Assembly (NCBI GenBank): GCA_023246535.1
Contig: JAHFIF010000006.1
Span: 1,493-14,140, forward strand
Source of the DNA: a bacterium
Lineage (GTDB): Bacteria > Patescibacteriota > Patescibacteriia > CAIQCM01
Direction: 5' to 3'
Length of the DNA: 12,648 nt
The notes below the pieces were generated by a model that searched no databases, was not told the DNA's origin, and was given only the letters and a program-made list of their open reading frames with translations. Below, piece after piece: positions 1 through 5,242 of the stretch. Position numbers and translations under genes: made by a program. The stretch's first letter is position 1, and every line of letters begins with the position of its first letter.

Positions 1-998
1 ACGTTATTTTCGGCGGCGTATGCTTCCGCCTGCCGATAGATCGCCATCGCCTCGTCGTCACGCCCCTCTTCCGCCAAGTCCGCAAAATTATAGAACAGCG
101 CTGACAGGTGGGACATAAATTTTTGAACGCGCCGTTCTTCAAAGCCGCCCGGGTAATCGATCCCCTTTCCGGAACATATCTTTGCCCGGGGAAATTGCCC
201 GCCCGCCGCCCAGAGGGCGGTCAACATCGTCCCGCCTTTATCGATCATGTCGTCCGTCAACACGACCAAACGGACGTCTTCGTCCGACGCGCCGGCCTCA
301 AAAGCGGTTCGCTTCTTTTCTTTGTCGACGGCAACCACAAAAGTATCAAGTTTAAGGGACGGTTCGCCGAACCGTTCAACGATCTTTTTTGCCAGTTCCA
401 GAAAAACGGCGCCACCGCTCAGAATACCGCCGACCTTCACGCCGTCATCAAAAATTTTATCGCGATAATCGACCGACAGGTCATTAGTGCCGACAAGAAA
501 CTCCTGAAGGACGTATTGCAGTTCGGCGCCATCAAGCTTGCGATCCGGCGCCCTGAACGAACCGGCTTTTTCTTCGACGCGAACAAGCATGTCATCCGCC
601 GCCCGATAAAGATTCTTCACGGAAAACTGCGGCGGCAAACCATGCACCGAATTGGCGTCATGGCTGGCGAATTTTTCCTTAAGCGCCTCGACCTCGTTTA
701 AAAAATCGCGACCGGTCGCAAGCGGGCGTTCGCGGAGAGCCTGTTCAAGGATGGTTTCCGCCATGCGATCGGAAAATGCATGCGCTTCGACCAGCGCCGT
801 CTGGCGGCCGACCGGATCCTCGGATTCCAACGCCATCGTTCTCATTCGCCTCAGAACGCCAAGACCAGATTGCAGATCCCTCTCGTTCCGATACCTAACC
901 TCGCGCTCTTCTTCAGAAAGAGGCGCGCGCGCCATTTCCTTGAACCGTACGATGCTGCCGCCAAGCGACAACTCAAAACCCTCTCCGCGACGAAACAT
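1..998 (-). CDS. Phosphoribosyltransferase-fold protein, 3' end cut by window
   Basis: Reading the minus strand from the ATG at 998 gives 332 uninterrupted codons that run off the window, so the C-terminus is missing. Residues 242-259 carry a typical type I PRTase PRPP-binding loop: hydrophobic strand, then TDDMIDKGGT, with the paired acidic residues D249/D250 and the GGT turn. Residues 187-211 (GVKVGGILSGGA and a helix) fit the pyrophosphate loop, and VVAVDKEKKR near 221-230 fits the strand before the flexible loop. The first 180 residues are mostly charged and probably helical, much longer than in a minimal PRTase. Residues 298-332 look like a TPR-type helix pair (FYNFADLAEEGRDDEAMAIY). The substrate base cannot be read from sequence; it could be a salvage enzyme or a regulatory PRTase-like protein. 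It lies divergent to a dTMP operon, which suggests but does not prove a nucleotide role. No clear Shine-Dalgarno site precedes the start. Confidence 0.8.
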   Translation of the reverse strand, partial: MFRRGEGFELSLGGSIVRFKEMARAPLSEEEREVRYRNERDLQSGLGVLRRMRTMALESEDPVGRQTALVEAHAFSDRMAETILEQALRERPLATGRDFLNEVEALKEKFASHDANSVHGLPPQFSVKNLYRAADDMLVRVEEKAGSFRAPDRKLDGAELQYVLQEFLVGTNDLSVDYRDKIFDDGVKVGGILSGGAVFLELAKKIVERFGEPSLKLDTFVVAVDKEKKRTAFEAGASDEDVRLVVLTDDMIDKGGTMLTALWAAGGQFPRAKICSGKGIDYPGGFEERRVQKFMSHLSALFYNFADLAEEGRDDEAMAIYRQAEAYAAENN

Positions 999-1020
999 AA
1001 AGTTTGAATAATTCCCTATA

Positions 1021-1029
1021 ACTATAGCA
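1021..1029 (-). promoter_or_regulatory. Extended -10 promoter for the phosphoribosyltransferase-like gene
   Basis: On the minus strand this reads TGC-TATAGT, an extended -10 with 5/6 match to TATAAT. It lies 22 nt upstream of the ATG at 998, giving a leader of only about 16 nt. No good -35 box is visible at the usual spacing, which is compatible with extended -10 promoters. Predicted from sequence only. Confidence 0.45.
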
Positions 1030-1084
1030 AAATGCCCAGCCAAAAGAAACGCCCGGCGCGTCAAATATCCACCGTTTATCCGCG

Positions 1085-1114
1085 TTGGATTTATATTGCC
1101 AATGGCCATATAAT
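1085..1114 (+). promoter_or_regulatory. Sigma70-type promoter of the thyA-folA-tmk operon
   Basis: TTGGAT at 1085-1090 and a perfect TATAAT at 1109-1114 are separated by 18 nt. Transcription would start near 1121, leaving a leader of about 20 nt before the thyA ATG at 1141. That leader (C-rich just before the ATG) has no Shine-Dalgarno match. This is the only strong promoter seen upstream of the three-gene unit. Confidence 0.65.
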
Positions 1115-1140
1115 ACAAGGCGCTAACCACCCACCCGCAT

Positions 1141-2013
1141 ATGCAGAATTACCTGGGAATCGTCAAAAACATCATTGAGAACGGGACGAGAAAGGAAAAC
1201 CGGACGGGCGTCGATACCCTGGCCATTGCCGGGGCGATGTTCGAGCATGACATGGGCAAGGGTTTCCCGCTGCTCACGACCAAAAAGGTCCCCTTCCGCC
1301 TGGTCGCGTCGGAATTGGAATTTTTCATCAAAGGCATCACCGACAAGAATTGGTTGAAAGACCGCAACAACCATATTTGGGACGAATGGGCCAATCCCAA
1401 AAAGGTATCTTACGGCCATGACGAGGAGACGAAAAAGAAAATGGCCGAGGAGCGGGACTTGGGTGCGATCTACGGTTTCCAATGGCGGCATTGGAACGCG
1501 CCTTATGGGAGCCATCTTTTCCGATGCGAAGGAACGGGCATCGACCAGCTCAAAAAAATCGTCGAAAAACTCAAAAGCGATCCGAGCGACCGGCGCATGA
1601 TCGTGAGTGCCTGGAATCCCTCGATGCTGGATCAGATGGCGCTTCCGCCCTGCCACTATGGCTTCCAGGTTACGGTCATCGACGGCAAGCTCAACCTGCT
1701 CTGGAACCAGCGTTCGGTCGACACCATGCTCGGACTCCCTTTCAACATTGCCAGTTACGCGCTTCTCCTGCACCTCCTGGCCAAGGAAGCCGGTTTGAAA
1801 GAAGGGCGGCTCATCGGTTTCTTGGCCGACACGCATATTTACGCGAACCATATCGATGGCGCCAAGGAACAACTGACGCGTGACCCAAACAAATACCCTC
1901 TTCCCCGGATCGAAACCGAAAATTTCCAATCGATCTTCGATTGGAAACATGAGGACAGCAAGATCACTGGCTACGAAAGCTATCCAACCATTAAATTCGA
2001 CATTGCCGTTTGA
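1141..2013 (+). CDS. thyA: Thymidylate synthase
   Basis: This 290-residue protein is a folate-dependent thymidylate synthase, which methylates dUMP to dTMP using methylene-tetrahydrofolate and releases dihydrofolate. The catalytic cysteine is C171 in ALPPCHYGFQ. The dUMP phosphate-binding arginines are visible as R21 (NRTGV), R151/R152 (SDRRMIVSAWNP) and R191 in the NQRSVD stretch. The signature LGLPFNIASYALL (197-209) and the C-terminal DTHIYANH (230-237) are intact. It is somewhat longer than the 264-residue E. coli enzyme, mainly through an insertion around residues 85-105. It opens the dTMP operon, with folA starting 4 nt after its stop; folA regenerates the tetrahydrofolate that ThyA oxidises. 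The start is chosen because MQNYLGIVKNII matches the usual family N-terminus and sits about 20 nt after a good promoter. Confidence 0.97.
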   Translation: MQNYLGIVKNIIENGTRKENRTGVDTLAIAGAMFEHDMGKGFPLLTTKKVPFRLVASELEFFIKGITDKNWLKDRNNHIWDEWANPKKVSYGHDEETKKKMAEERDLGAIYGFQWRHWNAPYGSHLFRCEGTGIDQLKKIVEKLKSDPSDRRMIVSAWNPSMLDQMALPPCHYGFQVTVIDGKLNLLWNQRSVDTMLGLPFNIASYALLLHLLAKEAGLKEGRLIGFLADTHIYANHIDGAKEQLTRDPNKYPLPRIETENFQSIFDWKHEDSKITGYESYPTIKFDIAV

Positions 2014-2017
2014 ACAT

Positions 2018-2494
2018 ATGTCTTTTTCGCTCATCGCCGCCATCGCTAAAAACAACTGCATTGGCATGAATAACAAGATCCCCTGGAACCTGCCGGAGGA
2101 TTTCAAGTATTTCAAAGCGACGACGATGGGCAAGACGGTCTTGATGGGAGAGAACACTTTCAAGTCGATCTTGGGATATTTGGGCAAGCCGCTGCCGGGG
2201 CGACAGACCGTTGTTTTGTCGATCGATCCGAATTTTAAAGCCCCGGAAGGCGTCAGAGTTTTTTCTTCGCTCGACGAAGCGTGGGAAAAATTAAAAGATG
2301 AGGATGTTTTTATTTGCGGCGGCGCGAGCATTTACCGACAGACCGTCAACCGCGTTGATAAACTGTATATAACCCTGGTCGATCAAGAACCGGACGGCGA
2401 CGTTTTCTTTCCGCCGATTGATCCTCTTGTTTGGCGCGAGGCCTGGCGCGAAGGCCATGACGGCTTTGCCTTCGTGACCTACGAAAAAATTTAA
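2018..2494 (+). CDS. folA: Dihydrofolate reductase
   Basis: The 158-residue protein is a standard-length DHFR (E. coli FolA has 159), reducing dihydrofolate to tetrahydrofolate with NADPH. It begins MSFSLIAAIAKNN, with the IPWNLPEDFKYFK block that carries the proton-relay acid (D28, equivalent to E. coli D27). It also has the GKTVLMGENTF cofactor-contacting segment (38-48), GRQTVVLS (61-68) and the VFICGGASIYRQ nucleotide-binding GG turn (97-108). T119 in LYITLVD fits the conserved folate-contacting threonine. The reading frame is open further upstream into thyA, but that extension encodes only thyA overlap, so the ATG at 2018 is preferred. It lies 4 nt after thyA and 12 nt before tmk, implying co-transcription. 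No Shine-Dalgarno site is evident, so translation may be coupled to thyA. Confidence 0.96.
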   Translation: MSFSLIAAIAKNNCIGMNNKIPWNLPEDFKYFKATTMGKTVLMGENTFKSILGYLGKPLPGRQTVVLSIDPNFKAPEGVRVFSSLDEAWEKLKDEDVFICGGASIYRQTVNRVDKLYITLVDQEPDGDVFFPPIDPLVWREAWREGHDGFAFVTYEKI

Positions 2495-2506
2495 CGAACG
2501 ACGTCC

Positions 2507-3220
2507 ATGAAACACGACAAATTCATCATGTTCGAAGGGATCGACGGCAGCGGCAAGCGCACGCTGGCCAATGCTTTTGCCAACGAGCTATCCGGCCGCG
2601 GGCTGGGCGTTTTCAACCTCGTCCACTGGTGCACCAAAGAAAAACGCATCCCGCTGGCCGAAGAAATCCCCGAGGACATCCTTATGACCACCGAACCGAC
2701 CTGGGCCTGGATCGGCATTGCCATCCGCCAGGAGCTCATCCGCAAGGGCCAGGAACATGACGCCTTTTCGATCGCCCACGGCTACGCGCTCGACCGGATG
2801 ATCCTCTATAAGCGCCTGGTCGTGCCCGCGCTCGAAGCCGGCAAGTTCGTCATTCAGGAGCGCGGCGTCCCCTCGTCGCTCGTCTACCAGCCGCTCCAAA
2901 AGAACCCGATGTCCGTCGAGGAGGTCAGCGCCATCCCCGGCAACAAGATCGCGATCGAGAACGCGCCCGGCCACCTGGTGATCGCCCGCCTTTCGGCCAA
3001 GACCGCCATGGCGCGGCTCGGCGGCCGCACCGGCAAGGACGACAACGCCATTTTCGAAAAAGAGGACTTCCTCGCCCGCGCCGCGCGCGAATACGAAGCC
3101 GATTGGTTCAAAACAATGTGGCGCGAACGCGGCACGCAAATTCATTACATCGACTGCGAGCGCGGCATTGAACAAACCACCGCCGACGCCGCGGCGTTGG
3201 CAAGAAAAATCTTCGCATAA
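2507..3220 (+). CDS. tmk: Thymidylate kinase (dTMP kinase)
   Basis: This 237-residue P-loop kinase should phosphorylate dTMP to dTDP, the step after ThyA. The Walker A motif EGIDGSGKRT spans 10-19. TTEPTW (61-66) matches the Tmk TREP-type substrate motif. ALDRMILYK (94-102) matches the ADR helix, and ERGVPSSLVYQ (118-128) corresponds to the family DRY-x-x-SS-x-AYQ motif with Glu in place of the first Asp. Residues 170-197 (RLGGRTGKDD to AREYE) form the lid region. It is longer than the usual 205-215 residues, with extra sequence around 38-60 and 129-150. The Walker A Arg at position 18 is less common than Ser/Thr/Gly. Its place third in a thyA-folA-tmk operon supports dTMP as substrate; a related deoxynucleoside kinase is the main alternative. 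Confidence 0.9.
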   Translation: MKHDKFIMFEGIDGSGKRTLANAFANELSGRGLGVFNLVHWCTKEKRIPLAEEIPEDILMTTEPTWAWIGIAIRQELIRKGQEHDAFSIAHGYALDRMILYKRLVVPALEAGKFVIQERGVPSSLVYQPLQKNPMSVEEVSAIPGNKIAIENAPGHLVIARLSAKTAMARLGGRTGKDDNAIFEKEDFLARAAREYEADWFKTMWRERGTQIHYIDCERGIEQTTADAAALARKIFA

Positions 3221-3225
3221 AAATA

Positions 3226-3336
3226 GGCCGGGCGTAAATTCATATTTTTCGAGACGAGGACTGTTTGAGCGTAGGAACCGCTGCGCCTTTGCCTAGCGAG
3301 TTCCGCAGTCCGAAAAATATGAATTTACGCCCGGCC
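3226..3336. repeat. 111-nt element with perfect 26-nt inverted terminal arms
   Basis: The arms 3226-3251 and 3311-3336 are exact reverse complements over 26 nt: a GC-rich outer part (GGCCGGGCG) and an AT-rich inner part (TTCATATTTTTCG). The 59-nt interior folds further: GACTG 3259-3263 pairs with CAGTC 3306-3310, GGAAC 3274-3278 with GTTCC 3300-3304, and CGCT 3279-3282 with AGCG 3295-3298, leaving one bulged A and a 12-nt loop. It begins 6 nt after the tmk stop and ends 8 nt before the stop of the convergent YraN gene. It is far longer than the intrinsic terminators in this window and lacks a T-tract on the plus side. On the minus side TATTTTTATG follows the stem, so it could end yraN transcription. 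A dispersed REP/MITE-like repeat or structured RNA is plausible. Copy number cannot be judged from one window. Confidence 0.9.
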
Positions 3337-3344
3337 GGCGGCAT

Positions 3345-3701
3345 CTACGCTGTAACCGCATTCTGCAAATGACGAACCGAAAATCCGTCATTTTGTTTTA
3401 GCAGGGCCAGCACGTCGATGCGCCAAAGGGCGTGCGACTGCTTGGTTTGCGATAAATAAATTTGCGCGGCTTTAACCAAATGCTGCTGCTTGGTCCGCGT
3501 GACCGCTTCTTCCGGCGCGCCGTAGCGTTCGTTGGCGCGCGTTTTAACTTCCGCGAACACCAGACATTCGCCGTCTTTGGCGACAATGTCGATCTCGCCC
3601 CAGCGAGTGCGGAAATTCCGCGCCAAAATCTTATAGCCGCGATTCTTGAGGTATTCGCCGGCCGCGGTTTCGCCGATCTGGCCGAATGATTGATTGGACA
3701 T
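3345..3701 (-). CDS. YraN/UPF0102 family endonuclease-fold protein
   Basis: The 118-residue product matches the small YraN/UPF0102 family (E. coli YraN is 131 residues), predicted to have a Holliday-junction-resolvase/restriction-endonuclease-like fold; its biochemical role is not firmly established. Visible family features are the N-terminal GQIGETAAGEYLKNRGYKIL (7-26, containing E11), the WGEIDIVAKDG active-site-like strand (E36, D38), the LVFAEVKTR block (E51, K53, R55), and the C-terminal RIDVLAL strand (94-100). The start at 3701 is preferred over an upstream in-frame ATG at 3734: MSNQSFGQIGE aligns with the usual family N-terminus, and an AAGGTG Shine-Dalgarno sequence lies about 5 nt upstream, one of the few convincing ribosome-binding sites in the window. 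It is convergent with tmk. Confidence 0.88.
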   Translation of the reverse strand: MSNQSFGQIGETAAGEYLKNRGYKILARNFRTRWGEIDIVAKDGECLVFAEVKTRANERYGAPEEAVTRTKQQHLVKAAQIYLSQTKQSHALWRIDVLALLKQNDGFSVRHLQNAVTA

Positions 3702-3739
3702 AAGCACCTTCGGGCAAGCACCAAATACTAACAACTAAA

Positions 3740-3762
3740 TTCCAAAATAACCGTCTTTGGAA
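3740..3762. repeat. Small inverted repeat upstream of the YraN gene
   Basis: TTCCAAA (3740-3746) and TTTGGAA (3756-3762) form a 7-bp stem with a 9-nt loop, located 39-61 nt upstream of the YraN start. It could be an operator-like site or a leader hairpin. No convincing -10/-35 pair was found around it. Confidence 0.4.
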
Positions 3763-3791
3763 ATTGGTTCTTGCCTGAATACCATTGTACC

Positions 3792-3819
3792 AAAAAAGAC
3801 CCCCGCAGGGGTCTTTTTT
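3792..3819. terminator. Bidirectional intrinsic terminator
   Basis: A 12-bp perfect stem (AAAAAAGACCCC paired with GGGGTCTTTTTT) encloses a 4-nt loop, CGCA. The A-run on one side and T-run on the other give a U-tract in both directions. On the minus strand it follows the 135-aa membrane protein gene, whose stop is 6 nt away, separating that transcript from the YraN gene. Confidence 0.93.
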
Positions 3820-3824
3820 ATTAA

Positions 3825-4232
3825 CTACTTGGGCAAATACTTTTCGCGAGCCAACCGTTCGGCCAGCGCGTTCTTTTCCACGGGGTAGCGCTTCATGATG
3901 TCGCGGATGATGTAGACCTTCCAGACAACAGCGGCGACGGCCAGGATCAGCCACCAAAAACGGGCCGAGGCGACCGGTGTTTGTTCGTAAGAGACGAAAT
4001 AGAGAAAAAGCCCGATCAACGCGATCGTGAGCTCGGCCCGACCGATGCGCGAAAGCACGCGGTGCAGCGGCGGATTGACGCGCTTTTTCCAGGCGAACCA
4101 TTTGCAGACGATCCCGGCGAGCAGAATGACGGCGAGCAGGACGCCCAAGCCGATCATGATTGGCGCGATAAACGGCGGCGGATTGGTGTTGAACCAAAAG
4201 CTTAGGGTGATGAGGGGTTTGAGGTAGGACAT
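3825..4232 (-). CDS. Small three-helix membrane protein, function unknown
   Basis: I do not recognise a named family for this 135-residue protein. Three hydrophobic segments are clear: about 22-44 (IAPIMIGLGVLLAVILLAG), 66-82 (ELTIALIGLFLYFV) and 91-109 (FWWLILAVAAVVWKVYII). The first loop is basic (KWFAWKKR, 45-51) and the C-terminal tail after residue 110 is charged, ending KYLPK. Neither tail shows a domain or motif. It is an inner-membrane protein by prediction. A terminator directly follows the stop and another lies 43 nt upstream of the start, so it is probably a single-gene transcript. The short upstream gap holds only a weak TTGCAT with 17-nt spacing to TAACCT. No Shine-Dalgarno site is seen. 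The size and style resemble conserved hypothetical membrane proteins common in CPR genomes, which is an impression from memory. Confidence 0.8.
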   Translation of the reverse strand: MSYLKPLITLSFWFNTNPPPFIAPIMIGLGVLLAVILLAGIVCKWFAWKKRVNPPLHRVLSRIGRAELTIALIGLFLYFVSYEQTPVASARFWWLILAVAAVVWKVYIIRDIMKRYPVEKNALAERLAREKYLPK

Positions 4233-4275
4233 AGAATAATGAGGTTACCCGAAGTCGAAAAGATATGCAACTTAA

Positions 4276-4297
4276 AAGGCCCCGCCGGCGGGGCCTT
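4276..4297. terminator. GC-rich palindromic terminator
   Basis: A perfect 22-nt palindrome (AAGGCCCCGCC joined directly to GGCGGGGCCTT) lies just after the methyltransferase stop on the minus strand. It is followed on that strand by TTAAGTTG, so its U-tract is short. It probably ends the 82-aa protein/methyltransferase transcript, though read-through into the next minus-strand gene is possible. Confidence 0.8.
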
Positions 4298-4303
4298 GCC
4301 TGT

Positions 4304-4855
4304 TTACAGTTTGGCGAAGATCAGCCCCCAAAAATAAGGCGCCGGATCCCACGCCTCGACGAATTTCAGGCCGACGGCGGCGGCATCGGTCTTGACCGAA
4401 TCCGCAGAAACGCGGCTTTCAGCCGGCGGACCGAGCGGGCTCGCCACCGGCTTCCAATCGATGACCACGATCTTGCCGCCGACTTTGGTCAGCCGCGCCG
4501 CTTCGCGCAAAAAGGTTTGGCGGTTTTTCGTCATGTAAAGATTGTTGATGACCAGCGTGGTGTCCACGGCGTTGTCCGCGATCTTCACGCCGCGCAGCAG
4601 TTCGCAGTTTCCCCAAACGGTTTCGATCGAGGTCGCACCCTCGAGCTTGGCGCGGCTTTCAACGCCGGCCAAAACCGACTTTAGAATGTCGACGGCGTAA
4701 ACATGGCCGGCGCCGCCCACCATGTGCGCCGCGGGAATGACAAAGTGCCCGCTTGTTCCGCAGCCAAGGTCGGCGACGATCGTGCCGGCCCTAACGCCGG
4801 CCTTCGCGAGAACCGCGGGCGCGTCAAGCAAAATGCTATTGGATGGAAACGGCAT
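4304..4855 (-). CDS. Class I SAM-dependent methyltransferase
   Basis: The 183-residue protein has a Rossmann methyltransferase layout. Motif I is VADLGCGTSGHF (28-38), binding the methionine/carboxypropyl part of S-adenosylmethionine. The acidic end of strand 2 is D56 in HVYAVDI, expected to bind the ribose hydroxyls. The motif-IV-like strand TTLVINNLYM spans 99-108, and LTKVGGKIVVIDW (122-134) is the helix-turn-strand before the C-terminal beta hairpin. It resembles the UbiE/ArsM-like Methyltransf_11/25 group, but the acceptor cannot be named from sequence. Its start is 3 nt after the stop of the 82-aa membrane protein gene, so the two are almost certainly co-transcribed and possibly translationally coupled; no Shine-Dalgarno site is visible. 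A GC-rich terminator follows. A membrane or lipid-linked substrate would fit the neighbour but is speculation. Confidence 0.88.
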   Translation of the reverse strand: MPFPSNSILLDAPAVLAKAGVRAGTIVADLGCGTSGHFVIPAAHMVGGAGHVYAVDILKSVLAGVESRAKLEGATSIETVWGNCELLRGVKIADNAVDTTLVINNLYMTKNRQTFLREAARLTKVGGKIVVIDWKPVASPLGPPAESRVSADSVKTDAAAVGLKFVEAWDPAPYFWGLIFAKL

Positions 4856-4858
4856 AGT

Positions 4859-5107
4859 TTATTCTGGGGTCGGCGTGGTCGGCAAAAACAACTTATAAAT
4901 TATCCAGCCGCCCAAATTGAACATGTAAAGCCAGGCAACGAAGATGATGAGCACGCCGACCAGCTTGATGAAGAGCCGGGAGCCGCCCTCGGTGCCTAAA
5001 TATTTTTCCGCAAATTCGATCCGCCCGGTAAAACTCAGCACGGCGGGCGTTTTCCAGACCAGCATGAATCCGGCGATCGTCCCCAAAATCCCAATGAAAT
5101 ACTGCAT
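4859..5107 (-). CDS. Small membrane protein, CPR-style conserved hypothetical
   Basis: This 82-residue protein has an N-terminal hydrophobic segment (about 4-18, FIGILGTIAGFMLVW) and a second long one (about 46-73). The linker between them contains GRIEFAEKYLGTEGGSRLF (28-46). That linker is polar and patterned, and I recall similar GRI-x-x-AE-K-x-LG-x-GGS-R-LF proteins as recurrent hypotheticals in Patescibacteria; this is memory, not a search. No function is known to me. It is the first gene of a two-gene unit with the methyltransferase. AAGAAGGT abuts the ATG with only one base between the GG and the start, tighter than a normal Shine-Dalgarno spacing. A good extended -10 promoter lies about 63 nt upstream. 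Confidence 0.8.
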   Translation of the reverse strand: MQYFIGILGTIAGFMLVWKTPAVLSFTGRIEFAEKYLGTEGGSRLFIKLVGVLIIFVAWLYMFNLGGWIIYKLFLPTTPTPE

Positions 5108-5169
5108 ACCTTCTTGCGCTTGAAAGTTTACTCATTAGCTCGCCGGATCGCGGCGTTGATCCTTTGGAC

Positions 5170-5178
5170 ATTATAACA
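5170..5178 (-). promoter_or_regulatory. Extended -10 promoter of the 82-aa protein/methyltransferase unit
   Basis: On the minus strand this reads TGT-TATAAT, a consensus -10 with the TGn extension. A -35 match is lacking at 17 nt, where only a T-run belonging to the neighbouring terminator is found. Predicted transcription start is near 5163, giving a leader of about 56 nt to the ATG at 5107. Confidence 0.6.
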
Positions 5179-5192
5179 GGTTTTAACCGTGC

Positions 5193-5226
5193 AAAAAACA
5201 CCCCCGCCATGGCGGGGGTGTTTTTT
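5193..5226. terminator. Bidirectional intrinsic terminator after the histidine kinase
   Basis: A 34-nt perfect palindrome: AAAAAACACCCCCGCC, then AT, then the complementary GGCGGGGGTGTTTTTT. The A- and T-runs provide a U-tract in both directions. On the minus strand it lies 16 nt after the histidine kinase stop and closes the signalling operon. The promoter of the next minus-strand gene sits immediately downstream of it. Confidence 0.94.
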
Positions 5227-5242
5227 AAAACGTTCCGATCGA

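Noticed and set aside
108..701. Open plus-strand frame of 197 codons
   Set aside because: It is antisense to the phosphoribosyltransferase-fold gene, whose minus-strand frame is longer and carries a recognisable PRPP loop; the plus-strand translation shows no domain.
1880..2017. Upstream extension of folA to an earlier ATG
   Set aside because: The extra 46 residues lie inside thyA in another frame and do not resemble DHFR; family-typical length begins at 2018.
1123..2331. Open minus-strand frame of 402 codons
   Set aside because: Antisense to thyA and folA, both unmistakable. The frame is open because of base composition and has no recognisable protein.
3702..3734. Longer YraN start at 3734
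   Set aside because: The extra 11 residues are not family-like, and the ATG at 3701 has a clear AAGGTG ribosome-binding site.
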